Shown: positions 27,675-36,422, counted from the stretch's first letter. The stretch: 64,000 nucleotides of DNA from Halobacteriovorax marinus (GCA_002163155.1 MAAO01000006.1:248001-312000); one strand, 5' to 3'. The notes: generated by a model from the letters alone, not told the origin. Numbers and translations: made by a program.

Positions 27675-28904
27675 TTGGAAATTTATTTAGCATGGATTCA
27701 GGAATACTTATTGGCCATTGTCGCTGTTGTGATAATGATTGTCCTATTTTTCCATTATCTTGTAGAGAAAGATACAGGTGTTAAGCTCTCAAAGAGGTAT
27801 AGAAACTCTATATTCGAAGCACAGTCAAAAGTTTTCTTGAATGCTACTCAGTACCTTATTTCAGGAAATAAAGACCTCGCAATTAAAGAATTTTTAAATG
27901 CTGTAGATATTAATAGAGAAACAATTGAGACTTATTTTGCCCTCGGAGGGCTATTTAGAAGTAATGGAGAAATAGAAAAAGCCATTAGTATTCATAGATC
28001 GCTCATTGCAAGAGAAAATATTTCAGAATCACATCGCTTAAGGGCACTAAAGGAATTAGCGATTGATTTTGATAAGGGTGGCTTTATTGATAAAGCCGTA
28101 GAGACATATAAAGATGTATTGAAAATAAACCGTGATCAATATGAAGTTATTCAATCCTTATGTCGTATATATGAAGATATAGAAGATTGGGATCAAGCTT
28201 ACCATTATAGAATTATGCTATCTAAGGTCGGTCATAATAATCAAGCTGAAACGATTTCTCATATCTTAGTTCAAAAAGCCAAAATCTATTTTGAAAAAGG
28301 TGAGTTCGCAAAGAGTAGGGAAGATTTAGAAGATGCCTTTAGATTTGCTCCTTCTGTTTCTGCTAAGATTCTTAGGTTAAGAGTTCAGCTTCATGACGGA
28401 GACCTTGAACAAGGAAAATTTTCTCTACTAGAACTACTAAAAGAGCATCCTATGTATGCCTCGTTTATTTTTGAATCACTTGAAGAGGGATTTAAAGGAA
28501 ATGAAGATCAGCTAAAAGAATATCAAGCTAGATTATCAATGCTTAGAGACTACTTTCTAAATCTTGATGATAGTGAATTTATAAATTCTCCTTCAGTTAT
28601 TCTATCAAAAGTAAGGCTTTTAAAGTCGAGAGGTTTTTTGGAGAAAGCTTATAATGTTATGAGTCCTTGGGTTCAGAGCAATCCACATTCTTCTCAGGCG
28701 ATTCATAGTGAATACATAAAACTTTTGATAGACCTTGAAAAAAGTGAAGAAGTTGTAAAGTACACGAAAGATTTTTTGAATAGTTTTCATCAAACATTAA
28801 CAAAACATTATTGTAATGAATGTGGATATAATTCAGATGAAATCTTTTGGCGTTGTCCCCAGTGTTATTCTTGGGAAACAATTCAATTTCGTTGGAAAAT
28901 ATAG
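27675..28904 (+). CDS. lapB: Lipopolysaccharide assembly protein LapB (YciM-like)
   Basis: 409 residues from a TTG with AAGGA upstream. One N-terminal membrane segment (about 8-28), a run of TPR repeats (about 45-370), and a C-terminal rubredoxin-type metal site, CNECG...CPQC, with the four Cys expected. In E. coli this protein limits LpxC through FtsH and helps assemble LPS at the inner membrane. LapA is not adjacent. The stop codon shares its last base with the start of the SH3-like gene. Family assignment is firm; partner proteins are not in view. Confidence 0.9.
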   Translation: MEIYLAWIQEYLLAIVAVVIMIVLFFHYLVEKDTGVKLSKRYRNSIFEAQSKVFLNATQYLISGNKDLAIKEFLNAVDINRETIETYFALGGLFRSNGEIEKAISIHRSLIARENISESHRLRALKELAIDFDKGGFIDKAVETYKDVLKINRDQYEVIQSLCRIYEDIEDWDQAYHYRIMLSKVGHNNQAETISHILVQKAKIYFEKGEFAKSREDLEDAFRFAPSVSAKILRLRVQLHDGDLEQGKFSLLELLKEHPMYASFIFESLEEGFKGNEDQLKEYQARLSMLRDYFLNLDDSEFINSPSVILSKVRLLKSRGFLEKAYNVMSPWVQSNPHSSQAIHSEYIKLLIDLEKSEEVVKYTKDFLNSFHQTLTKHYCNECGYNSDEIFWRCPQCYSWETIQFRWKI

Positions 28905-29326
28905 TGAAGAGATCTGTTATCTTAATAAATTTATTTTTTCTATGTAATTTTAATATCGTCGCAGATACTAAAATTTTAAACAAAGTCATGTATATTAAGA
29001 GTCTCTTTTCTCTAGTTCATAGAAATCCTTCAACTCATTCCAATTCACTCACAACGATTGAATGTGGACACCCTATAAAAACTTTTAAGATGGTTTCTAA
29101 AAAGCGAAACACTACAAGAATCGTTTTTAATAGAAACTGGTACCTTGTGAAAGTGGGTCCCTATGAAGGCTATATAAATGGAAAACAACTTTCTAATAGA
29201 AAAGTTAGTTGTTTTCAAGATAAATTTCCTAAGTTCTTTGACACTCTGGATATAGGAATTAACGACATGTTTTATTGGGGAAAGTTACATGACCAATATG
29301 TAACTGGAAAATCAAAAGCGAATTAA
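28904..29326 (+). CDS. Secreted SH3-like domain protein
   Basis: 140 residues from the GTG at 28904, which shares a base with the lapB stop; the longer frame that begins inside lapB is unlikely because a signal peptide (about 1-18, ending FNIVA) follows this GTG. The rest resembles bacterial SH3 domains of the SH3_4 type: NPSTHSNSLTTIECGHPIKT, then NWYLVKVGPYEGYINGKQL. Such domains often bind cell-wall peptides. Overlap with lapB and 1-base gap to the next gene suggest a co-expressed envelope set. Confidence 0.72.
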   Translation: MKRSVILINLFFLCNFNIVADTKILNKVMYIKSLFSLVHRNPSTHSNSLTTIECGHPIKTFKMVSKKRNTTRIVFNRNWYLVKVGPYEGYINGKQLSNRKVSCFQDKFPKFFDTLDIGINDMFYWGKLHDQYVTGKSKAN

Positions 29327-29327
29327 A

Positions 29328-30191
29328 ATGAAATATCTACTATTGTTAACATTTATTTTCTCATCAGCACTAGCTGCTCCTTCTCAAAAGTCTAAAACAG
29401 AGTTGGAGAGTGAGCTCGTCGACTTTAATAAAATAAAAGATGTCATTAAAAGTGACGGATTGGAAGATGTCGCAAGAAAGAAGTCTCTCCAAGCTTTAGC
29501 TAGTAAAAAGAAAAGATTGGAAAAGAATATTTCTAGATACAACTTCCCAACAGAGGAAGATTTCTGGCCTTTCGTGAGTGAACTTTGGTTGGTGAAAAAT
29601 GCTTCCATTTTAAAATGGGATATGAAAAAACCAGATTATGGGTTGAATAAATCTTTTGAATATTATTTAAAAAGTGTAGGAGTCTATGAAGTTAAATTTA
29701 AGATACTACTTGTTGATTCTCCAAATATCACTCATTTTTCTCTTCCCTTTAAGAAGAATGAATTTCTATTTTTAATTTCAGTTCCCTTCATCAGAACAAT
29801 GGATTTAACTAAATTAGAAATTTCGACTCTTTTATTTGAAAATTATATAAGATCAAAAAAGGGATTCTTTAAACAAATGGCCCTTGGTAAGGATGTTTCT
29901 AAAATACTTGGAACAAACTTTCATGGTAAAAAACAAAAGAGTTTAATCGTAGAGAAAACGCTTAAAAAATACGATGAGATTATCTTAGGTAAAGGATTCA
30001 ATTTTCAACAACAATTTAAAGTGACAAAAGATATGGAAAGAGTCTTGAAAAATAATATGAAATTATGGAATTCCTATTTTTCCTTGTTGAAAAAGATTGA
30101 TAACCTTGTGAAGAGTAACTCTTTATATGAAACTTACACTAAAATTTACCCTTCTCCTGAACTTCAACTAAACTGGCTCAAGCCAAACTAG
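29328..30191 (+). CDS. Secreted protein, possibly a degenerate M48-type peptidase
   Basis: 287 residues with a signal peptide (about 1-16, ending SALA). The middle part, KNEFLFLISVPFIRTMDLTK then LEISTLLFENYI, has the order and spacing of M48 peptidases just before their HExxH helix, but the zinc motif is FENYI here. The tail IYPSPELQLNWLKP resembles the end of that family. If the match is real, the metal site is lost and it may act as a chaperone or regulator. This is pattern-level inference only. It follows the SH3-like gene by 1 base. Confidence 0.6.
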   Translation: MKYLLLLTFIFSSALAAPSQKSKTELESELVDFNKIKDVIKSDGLEDVARKKSLQALASKKKRLEKNISRYNFPTEEDFWPFVSELWLVKNASILKWDMKKPDYGLNKSFEYYLKSVGVYEVKFKILLVDSPNITHFSLPFKKNEFLFLISVPFIRTMDLTKLEISTLLFENYIRSKKGFFKQMALGKDVSKILGTNFHGKKQKSLIVEKTLKKYDEIILGKGFNFQQQFKVTKDMERVLKNNMKLWNSYFSLLKKIDNLVKSNSLYETYTKIYPSPELQLNWLKPN

Positions 30192-30192
30192 T

Positions 30193-31041
30193 ATGAATTT
30201 TTTAGTAAACGAAAAATTAAATAAAAAGAAAAATGTAATTCATATATCATTTATCTTTTTTTATTTCTTTTCCATTTGGGCCATCTTTCTTATTATTTCT
30301 TCAGTGATAACTTTTTTTCACTTGCAGTTAGGACACACTCTTACAGTTGTTGAAAACTGGAATTTTGATCAAGGGTGGGAGATATCTTCATTAGTAAAAG
30401 TTTTCGCGTTTTTTCTTTTGGTTAAATTTATCTCCATTCGCTCAGTGTCTAGAAAACCTCTTCGAGAGTTCTTTATCACTAAATTCCAACTACCAAATAA
30501 AGAACTATTTGTTCTTATCGTTTTTAATTTACTTTTTTCAATATTATTTTTAAAACCTGTTGTAGCCGAGAGAGTAAGTTTTGAAGTTTCAAAACTTTTC
30601 TCCTCGTATATAGGTTCTTTTATTTATATTTTTACTGATGTTCTCTTTTTGTTATTTCTTCAGCATATCTACCCTTTAAGTAGAAAAAGAAGACTGGTTG
30701 AAAGCACTTTATTTATATTGTTAAGTTACTACTTAAACTTAAAAGTTTTTACTCATTCAAACTACGTAAATATCTCTCTTGTTTATTTCCTCACAATTTG
30801 TCTTGGAATTTCATATTGGAGGAAATCTAATTGGAGCTTTCCCTTTATTTTTCTAATACTCTTCGTTTGTCCAATAGTCTCATTTTTAGGAATAGATTTT
30901 ATTTGGGGTACTGAGTTTTCATATCTTTATCCTACGACTGGAGTACCAATTTTCATTTTGTTTATTTCATTATTAATTGTTTCTATTTGTTATATGCAGT
31001 TCTTTAGAAAAACCATCGCAGAGAGAGATGATCAAGTATAA
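30193..31041 (+). CDS. Multi-pass membrane protein of unknown function
   Basis: 282 residues with about eight hydrophobic segments, highly enriched in Phe, Leu and Ile. No catalytic motif such as EExxxR of CPBP proteases was found. It starts 1 base after the M48-like gene ends, so it is the last member of the sppA-lapB-SH3-M48-like string. It could be a partner of those envelope proteins, but nothing in its sequence says so. Confidence 0.7.
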   Translation: MNFLVNEKLNKKKNVIHISFIFFYFFSIWAIFLIISSVITFFHLQLGHTLTVVENWNFDQGWEISSLVKVFAFFLLVKFISIRSVSRKPLREFFITKFQLPNKELFVLIVFNLLFSILFLKPVVAERVSFEVSKLFSSYIGSFIYIFTDVLFLLFLQHIYPLSRKRRLVESTLFILLSYYLNLKVFTHSNYVNISLVYFLTICLGISYWRKSNWSFPFIFLILFVCPIVSFLGIDFIWGTEFSYLYPTTGVPIFILFISLLIVSICYMQFFRKTIAERDDQV

Positions 31042-31052
31042 TTCGTTTCCTC

Positions 31053-31080
31053 TTGCAGCATACTATTTTCCGTATAAAAT
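31053..31080 (+). promoter_or_regulatory. Sigma-70-type promoter of the tol operon
   Basis: TTGCAG, 16 bases, TAAAAT. It lies between the unknown membrane gene and tolQ, with AAGGAG and the TTG start about 25 and 37 bases further on. Confidence 0.5.
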
Positions 31081-31116
31081 GATAGTAATAGTTTAATCAA
31101 CTTTAAGGAGTCCATT

Positions 31117-31809
31117 TTGACGTCAGGTGAATTAGATATTGTTCAAATAATGCTAGAAGCAAGTCTAGTTGTAAAAGCTGTTTTAGTTTCTTTAGTATTT
31201 GCGTCAGTTGTATGCTGGGCCATAGTTCTTAAGAAGAAAAAACTATTTAGTGAATTTAAGGAAAATAGTAACGACTTCTTAGATGTATATAAAGGAGCCT
31301 CTTCTTTAAAAGAGGTGATGGAAAGTTGTAAAAACCTTCCAATGTCACCTTATCGCTCATTGTTTACAAATGGATATACTGAGCTCACAAAGTTAAAAGA
31401 ACATTTAAATGATGATCGTGATCGTCTAGAGAAACACTTTTCACAATATGGTCTCAATATTCTAGAAAGAGGTTTGAAGAAAGGTGTTCATGAAGTGAAT
31501 GTGGAATTAGAGAAATTTCTTTCAACTCTAGCAAGTATTGGATCAGTTTCTCCCTTTGTGGGACTCTTTGGGACTGTTTGGGGAATCATAGGTTCCTTTA
31601 CGGGTCTTGCTGGTGGAGGAGCTACCATAGATGCAGTCGCTCCCGGTATTGCCGAGGCTTTAGTGGCCACTGCTGTTGGGCTTCTCGCTGCAATACCAGC
31701 TGTTTGGTTCTACAATAAATTTAATAATGAAAATGCTCACATACAGTCGGAAATGGATAGTTTTGGTCAGGAATTCTTAAATGTTGTAGAGAGATCTTTA
31801 GCAAAGTAG
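31117..31809 (+). CDS. tolQ: Tol-Pal motor protein TolQ
   Basis: 230 residues from a TTG with AAGGAG six bases upstream. Three membrane segments of the TolQ/ExbB/MotA type; the middle of the protein holds VSPFVGLFGTVWGI and the last segment AEALVATAVGLLAAIPA, both conserved. With TolR it forms a proton-driven inner-membrane motor that powers outer-membrane constriction during division. First gene of tolQ-tolR-tolA-tolB, behind a good promoter (31053-31080). Confidence 0.93.
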   Translation: MTSGELDIVQIMLEASLVVKAVLVSLVFASVVCWAIVLKKKKLFSEFKENSNDFLDVYKGASSLKEVMESCKNLPMSPYRSLFTNGYTELTKLKEHLNDDRDRLEKHFSQYGLNILERGLKKGVHEVNVELEKFLSTLASIGSVSPFVGLFGTVWGIIGSFTGLAGGGATIDAVAPGIAEALVATAVGLLAAIPAVWFYNKFNNENAHIQSEMDSFGQEFLNVVERSLAK

Positions 31810-31816
31810 GGAACTT

Positions 31817-32233
31817 ATGGGATTTAATGTAGGAAATAAGAAGGGCGCAATATCTGAAATTAATGTAACTCCATTTGTGGATGTTATGTTAGTTCTGCTT
31901 GTTATATTTATGATAACGGCACCTTTAATGTTAAACGGAATTAAGCTAAACCTTCCAAAAACTAAAGAGGTTAATCAAATTAACCTCTCTACTTCGCAGG
32001 TAGTTTTGTCTTATACAAAGAGTGGAGACTTTTATATAGGGCAAGATAAAATTCTAAAAAATGAAATAATTTCTGAAATAAAAACACTCTTTTCTAAAAA
32101 CAAGTCTGAAACATTATTTTTGAGGGCCGATTTTGGTATGGAATATGGAAAGGTTGCAAATCTTATGTCCTTCCTAAAGAGGGCGGGAATTTTAAAAATT
32201 GCACTTGTTACTGAGATTAAAGCTAAAAAATGA
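31817..32233 (+). CDS. tolR: Tol-Pal stator protein TolR (ExbD/TolR family)
   Basis: 138 residues. Single N-terminal membrane segment directly after EINVTPFVDVMLVLLVIF, including the conserved Asp that carries protons. A short periplasmic domain follows. It lies 7 bases after tolQ and overlaps tolA by 4 bases, the standard arrangement. The other ExbD-type paralogues that predatory bacteria often have are not here. Confidence 0.93.
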   Translation: MGFNVGNKKGAISEINVTPFVDVMLVLLVIFMITAPLMLNGIKLNLPKTKEVNQINLSTSQVVLSYTKSGDFYIGQDKILKNEIISEIKTLFSKNKSETLFLRADFGMEYGKVANLMSFLKRAGILKIALVTEIKAKK

Positions 32234-33030
32234 ATGTAGGTATCTCTGAAAACAAAACATTTAAATACTACTTCAGCTGGTCTATGTTTTTCCATATTAG
32301 TCTGGTTCTCCTATTTCTTCTTATAGGAAAACTTTTTCACGATAAAATTAATAGTACTAGAGATTTTAACATGAAGCTCATAGAAGCTTCTGTAAAGGTT
32401 GACCTCGTCGCTATGCCTAAGTTTACACTTAAGGAGCTAAAAGCTCTCCCTCCTGTTGCAAGAGGTGAGGATATCGAAGTCGTTAAGAAAGAAATAGTTC
32501 CGGATAAAATTTCAAAGGACGATGTTGTTTTTGAAAAAAAAGTAAAGAAAGTTAACTTCTTAGATATGATGAAAAGTCTTTCAAAAAAGAAAGTAAAAAA
32601 ATCTAAGGTTAAGAAAGTCAAAAAGAAAAGAGGTCAAAGAAATGGCTTGAATATTGATTCCAGAACCCTAGACAAATTAGTGGCCGAAGGAAATAAAGTT
32701 TCAAAGGGATTAGCCCTTTCTGGAACAGGTTCTTCGAATACGGATATGACAGAATTTAATCTTTATATGTCTAGTCTTCCGGTCCATATTAAAACTCATT
32801 GGAATATTCCTCGTTACTTAAAGGTTCAAAATCTAAAATGTCGAATAAGAATATATTTAAAATCGAATGGCGCACTATTAAAGGCGGAAGTCTTTGAAAC
32901 AAGTGGTGTTACCGAATTTGATGAAAAAGCAATGAGGGCTGTAAAAGCTGCAGCTCCTTTTCCAACAGTACCAAATCAGAATACTTCAAACGCTTTAAAG
33001 GGTGAGATTGTTCTAGGTTTTCCTTTATAG
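32230..33030 (+). CDS. tolA: TolA/TonB-type energy transducer
   Basis: 266 residues. One N-terminal membrane segment (about 17-36), a Lys/Val-rich periplasmic linker with repeated KKVKK-type units, and a C-terminal TonB-like domain (about 175-266) containing HWNIPRYL and AVKAAAPFPTVP. Gene order makes it TolA rather than TonB: it follows tolR with a 4-base overlap and precedes tolB by 9 bases. It links the TolQR motor to TolB and the outer membrane. Confidence 0.86.
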   Translation: MNVGISENKTFKYYFSWSMFFHISLVLLFLLIGKLFHDKINSTRDFNMKLIEASVKVDLVAMPKFTLKELKALPPVARGEDIEVVKKEIVPDKISKDDVVFEKKVKKVNFLDMMKSLSKKKVKKSKVKKVKKKRGQRNGLNIDSRTLDKLVAEGNKVSKGLALSGTGSSNTDMTEFNLYMSSLPVHIKTHWNIPRYLKVQNLKCRIRIYLKSNGALLKAEVFETSGVTEFDEKAMRAVKAAAPFPTVPNQNTSNALKGEIVLGFPL

Positions 33031-33039
33031 AGGTAATTC

Positions 33040-34362
33040 ATGAAGACGTTAATTTTATTACTATTGTCGTTTGCGACACTACCTATCTTTGCGGAGTTAA
33101 ATATCGTAGCAATAGGAGAAGCTGGATTAGAACTTTCTAAAATTCAAGTTTCTAGACCATTGTTTCAAGGTACTGTGCAATCAAAGAACCAGAGAATTGC
33201 TGATGAGATAATGAATGTTCTTAAGAGTGATTTTTCTTTTTATGCGAAGGAATTTTCAGTTGAAGAGAATCTAGTTACTGTAAGTGAAGGTTCAATCAAA
33301 TATTCTTCTTTAGCCACGAGAAATGTGAATTACCTTTTTAGAGGAATTTTTAGAGAATTGCCAAATGGTCTTCGTTTCACATTAGAAGTTTTTGATATAG
33401 AAAATAGCAAGAAACTAATAGAGCAGAATTTTACTTTAGCGAGTAAAAACGCAAGACATCTTGCCCATGAATTTGCGTATCAAACTTTTAAAGTGATAAC
33501 GGGAAAGGAATCAGTATTTAGATCCAAATTGATTTTCGTTACTGGAAGACATGGAACAAGAAAGAAACCTGTTAAAGAGCTTTATATTATGGACTTTGAT
33601 GGTGGGAATAAGAAAAGACTGACTTTTCATAAAGGAGTTGTCATTTCTCCTGGCGTTTCTCACGACGGAACGAAGGTGGTTTATTCACTTATAAAGAATA
33701 ATAGAAATAAGCACAGAAATATAAACTTATATTTACTTGATATTACAACAGGTGAGATCACCTTACTCTCAAACAGAAAGGGGCTAAACTCTGGAGCTGT
33801 ATTTATGCCAGATGGTAAGTCTATCGCCCTAACTTTAAGTCATGTGGGTAATGCTGAAATCTTTATAATGAACTTAAAATCTAAGAAATTGGAGAGACTT
33901 ACAAAGAGTTATTCTCCAGATGTAGATCCCTCTATTAATAAAGATGGTTCAATGATGACTTTCTTATCAGGACGTGGTGGTAAGCCCATGATTTACACTC
34001 GTAACATGCAGACTAAGAAGGTTCAGAGGATCAGCTATGTAGGGAAGTTTAACGCCACTCCACGCTTTTCTCCCGATGGAAGTAGTATCGTTTTTAGTTC
34101 CTGGTTAGATAGTCGCTTTGATATTTTCAGAATAGATAGTAATGGTAATAATTTGGCCCGTTTAACTAAAGATTTTGGTTCTAATGAGGATCCTACCTAT
34201 TCAAATGATGGACAGTTTATAGCCTTTTCAAGTCAGAGAGTCCTCTCTCGTACCAAGGCCGTCCAAAATATATACATAATGGACAATGATGGAGAAATTA
34301 TTGGGTCAATTACCGATAATTTCGGAAATTGTATAACTCCTAGATGGACTAAGTCCTTATAA
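33040..34362 (+). CDS. tolB: Tol-Pal periplasmic beta-propeller protein TolB
   Basis: 440 residues with a signal peptide (about 1-18). N-terminal TolB domain (20-150), then a six-bladed propeller with repeated blades such as SPGVSHDGTKVVYSL, PDGKSIALTLS and FSPDGSSIVFSSW. It binds Pal and TolA in the periplasm. Pal does not follow; the next gene is a regulator. The gene ends at 34362 and a separate promoter precedes the next unit. Confidence 0.94.
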   Translation: MKTLILLLLSFATLPIFAELNIVAIGEAGLELSKIQVSRPLFQGTVQSKNQRIADEIMNVLKSDFSFYAKEFSVEENLVTVSEGSIKYSSLATRNVNYLFRGIFRELPNGLRFTLEVFDIENSKKLIEQNFTLASKNARHLAHEFAYQTFKVITGKESVFRSKLIFVTGRHGTRKKPVKELYIMDFDGGNKKRLTFHKGVVISPGVSHDGTKVVYSLIKNNRNKHRNINLYLLDITTGEITLLSNRKGLNSGAVFMPDGKSIALTLSHVGNAEIFIMNLKSKKLERLTKSYSPDVDPSINKDGSMMTFLSGRGGKPMIYTRNMQTKKVQRISYVGKFNATPRFSPDGSSIVFSSWLDSRFDIFRIDSNGNNLARLTKDFGSNEDPTYSNDGQFIAFSSQRVLSRTKAVQNIYIMDNDGEIIGSITDNFGNCITPRWTKSL

Positions 34363-34407
34363 TTACGAAAATTATGTAAAAAAAACAAACACCCGAGCAC
34401 TTTAGTC

Positions 34408-34436
34408 TTGTAAAAAATTCAGACACAGTGTATTAT
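34408..34436 (+). promoter_or_regulatory. Sigma-70-type promoter of the GAF/AAA+/Fis gene
   Basis: TTGTAA, 17 bases, TATTAT. It is the only good candidate in the 137-base gap after tolB and separates the regulator gene from the tol operon. Confidence 0.5.
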
Positions 34437-34499
34437 TTTCTTAGTTTAACGCATCACATTATTTAATTTGAAGTTAATAAAATGACTAGGAGATGAACA

Positions 34500-36044
34500 A
34501 TGAGCGAGATTATGGCTAAAAACTCTACAAGAATTGAAAAACTATCGTCAATTCTATTATCAACACTTGATGAACAAATTTTCTTTAGTGAGATTTCAAA
34601 ATGTCTTAATGACATCGTAGATTCTGACAGAGTTAGAGTTTTTAGAGTTAGAGAAAACGGATCAAGCTCAATGATCGCTGAGAATGGAAAATCTTTAGCT
34701 AACGGACAAGTTGTTGAAAAAGGTGCTGGTATCGTTGGTTACGTTCTAAGAACAAAGAAATCATACTTTTCAAATAACGTTTCAAGAGACCCAATCTTCG
34801 CTTCAAATGATAATGGAGACACTGTCGCTGAATTATGTGTGCCAATCGGTTGCGATGGTTTCATGATTGGAACATTACATATTCAATCCTTAAGTGAAGA
34901 GAAAACTTTCAAAAGAGAAGATATAACAGAAGTCTTAGAAATTTTAGCGGCCATTGAAAAGCCCATTAAAAATATGAAGATTTACCTCTCTGCTAAGTTT
35001 CTAAACGAATCACTTGCTAGACAAATTGAAGTTAAAGAAAAAGAGCTCGAAGAAAGTAAATCAAGTGTGAATATTCTTGATACATATAAGATCGAAGAAA
35101 GAGATATCATTGGAAAATCTAACTCAATGAAAGAAATACTGGCCATCGCAGATAAGGTTGCAAGTGCAGACGTAGCCACTCTAGTATTAGGAGAGTCTGG
35201 AACAGGTAAAGAAATGATTGCTAGAAGAGTTCACTGTAGAGGTCCAAGAAAAGAAGGGGCATTTATCTCAGTTGATTGCTCAGCTCTAAGCGAACTTAAT
35301 CTAGAAGTGGAACTATTTGGAGAAGAAGCTAGAGATTTTTCTCAAACAGTAAGGCCTGGTCTTCTTGAACAAGCAAATAACGGAACATTATTTATCAATA
35401 ATATTGAATCAATGCCAATCATGATTCAATCAAAACTAATTAAGTTTTTAAATGAAAAGATGGGCTTCAGAGTAAGAGGACAAGTTCCATTTAGATCTGA
35501 TGTTAGAATCATAGCTTCAAGTGCAAAAGATTTTTCTGAGTTAGTAGAAAAAGGACTTTTCAGAGAAGACCTATTCTACGCCCTTAATACAATGTCATTA
35601 AGAGCGCCGTCTCTTAGAGAAAGAACTGAAGATATCGAACTACTTGCTTCATTCTTTTTAAATAAAGGAAAGAATGCTGAATCTCAAAAATCATTATCTC
35701 CAGGAGCTCTAAAATCGCTACAAGATTATAGATGGCCAGGAAATGTTAGAGAATTACAATCAGTTATGGAAAGAGCATTTATTCTTTCTGATGGAATGAT
35801 TGTTGAGAAAGATCATCTTTCTGAAAGTGTATCAAAAGCAGAAAAAGAAGAAGAAGTTAAGGATAGTAAGGTTATCGAGTTTAGAGAAATGAGACTAGAT
35901 GAGCTAGAAAGAAAACATATTTGTCATACCTTAGAGCATTTAGGTGGAAATAAAACGAAAACAGCTAAGACTCTTGGAATTACTGTTAAGACTCTTTATA
36001 ACAAGCTTCACTCATATGGAATGATTGAGCCAAAAGAAGCTTAA
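34500..36044 (+). CDS. GAF/AAA+/Fis regulator of sigma-54-activator type with degenerate ATPase
   Basis: 514 residues. GAF domain about 15-155, a short coiled coil, AAA+ domain about 200-425, and a Fis-type helix-turn-helix at the end (LGGNKTKTAKTLGITVKTLY). Walker A is intact (GESGTGKE, 231-238). The GAFTGA loop that touches sigma-54 reads RDFSQT (278-283), and Walker B, normally LDE, is INN (299-301), so both acidic residues are lost. It probably cannot hydrolyse ATP or open sigma-54 promoters, and may instead bind DNA and act as a repressor or sensor. AGGAG lies six bases before ATG. Confidence 0.9.
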   Translation: MSEIMAKNSTRIEKLSSILLSTLDEQIFFSEISKCLNDIVDSDRVRVFRVRENGSSSMIAENGKSLANGQVVEKGAGIVGYVLRTKKSYFSNNVSRDPIFASNDNGDTVAELCVPIGCDGFMIGTLHIQSLSEEKTFKREDITEVLEILAAIEKPIKNMKIYLSAKFLNESLARQIEVKEKELEESKSSVNILDTYKIEERDIIGKSNSMKEILAIADKVASADVATLVLGESGTGKEMIARRVHCRGPRKEGAFISVDCSALSELNLEVELFGEEARDFSQTVRPGLLEQANNGTLFINNIESMPIMIQSKLIKFLNEKMGFRVRGQVPFRSDVRIIASSAKDFSELVEKGLFREDLFYALNTMSLRAPSLRERTEDIELLASFFLNKGKNAESQKSLSPGALKSLQDYRWPGNVRELQSVMERAFILSDGMIVEKDHLSESVSKAEKEEEVKDSKVIEFREMRLDELERKHICHTLEHLGGNKTKTAKTLGITVKTLYNKLHSYGMIEPKEA

Positions 36045-36072
36045 TCTATAAAGCACCGAGTAAAAATTAAAT

Positions 36073-36101
36073 TTGTATTATTGGATCATCAAAAGTATTA
36101 T
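36073..36101 (+). promoter_or_regulatory. Promoter of the small basic protein gene
   Basis: TTGTAT, 17 bases, TATTAT. The predicted start of transcription falls just before a stable hairpin (36110-36131). Confidence 0.55.
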
Positions 36102-36109
36102 TTTATTTC

Positions 36110-36131
36110 GCCCCGAAAGTAATTTTGGGGC
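36110..36131 (+). other. Hairpin at the predicted 5' end of an mRNA
   Basis: A 9-base-pair stem (one G-U pair) closes a GTAA loop of the GNRA class. It lies between the promoter and the GTG start at 36155 and has no T-run after it, so it looks like an mRNA-stabilising 5' structure rather than a terminator. Confidence 0.45.
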
Positions 36132-36154
36132 CATACTCTTTAAAGGGAGGCCCT

Positions 36155-36373
36155 GTGAGTACGATAACAGAAGCACCATCAACTGATGGAAAGATCTTAA
36201 GAAACTTCCGTAATTCAGCAGATGTAGAAAACTTTTATAGATTTGTTCACGAAAATGGACTAAGAAGAGAAGCTGGTCTTATTATGTCTACCATTGTTAA
36301 GGCCCTTAAAGATAATGAGAAAAAGTCTAAGAGAAAAAGAAAAGCAAAAGCAAAAAAGAAAAAAGTACAATAA
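36155..36373 (+). CDS. Small basic protein with Lys/Arg-rich tail
   Basis: 72 residues from a GTG at 36155, chosen because AGGGAGG lies four bases upstream. The first 50 residues look helical; the last 17 are nearly all Lys, Arg and Ala, as in histone H1-like or nucleoid-associated tails. A longer reading from a TTG 30 bases upstream would cross the ribosome site. It has its own promoter, a hairpin near the 5' end of the mRNA and a downstream hairpin. I infer DNA or RNA binding but no family is recognised. Confidence 0.72.
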   Translation: MSTITEAPSTDGKILRNFRNSADVENFYRFVHENGLRREAGLIMSTIVKALKDNEKKSKRKRKAKAKKKKVQ

Positions 36374-36384
36374 ATATATTTCAT

Positions 36385-36402
36385 GCCGACCTTAGGGTCG
36401 GT
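36385..36402 (+). terminator. Weak terminator-like hairpin after the small basic protein gene
   Basis: CCGACC and GGTCGG pair around a TTAG loop, 12 bases after the stop codon. Only a broken T-rich stretch follows, so it may end some transcripts or work as a 3' stabiliser. Confidence 0.4.
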
Positions 36403-36422
36403 TAGTCTTCCTAGGACCACAC

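Noticed and set aside
28847-28903. Earlier start for the SH3-like gene inside lapB
   Set aside because: The GTG at 28904 starts a normal signal peptide; the extra 19 residues are out-of-frame lapB sequence.
30193-31041. CPBP-type membrane protease
   Set aside because: No EExxxR or matching His motif in any membrane segment.
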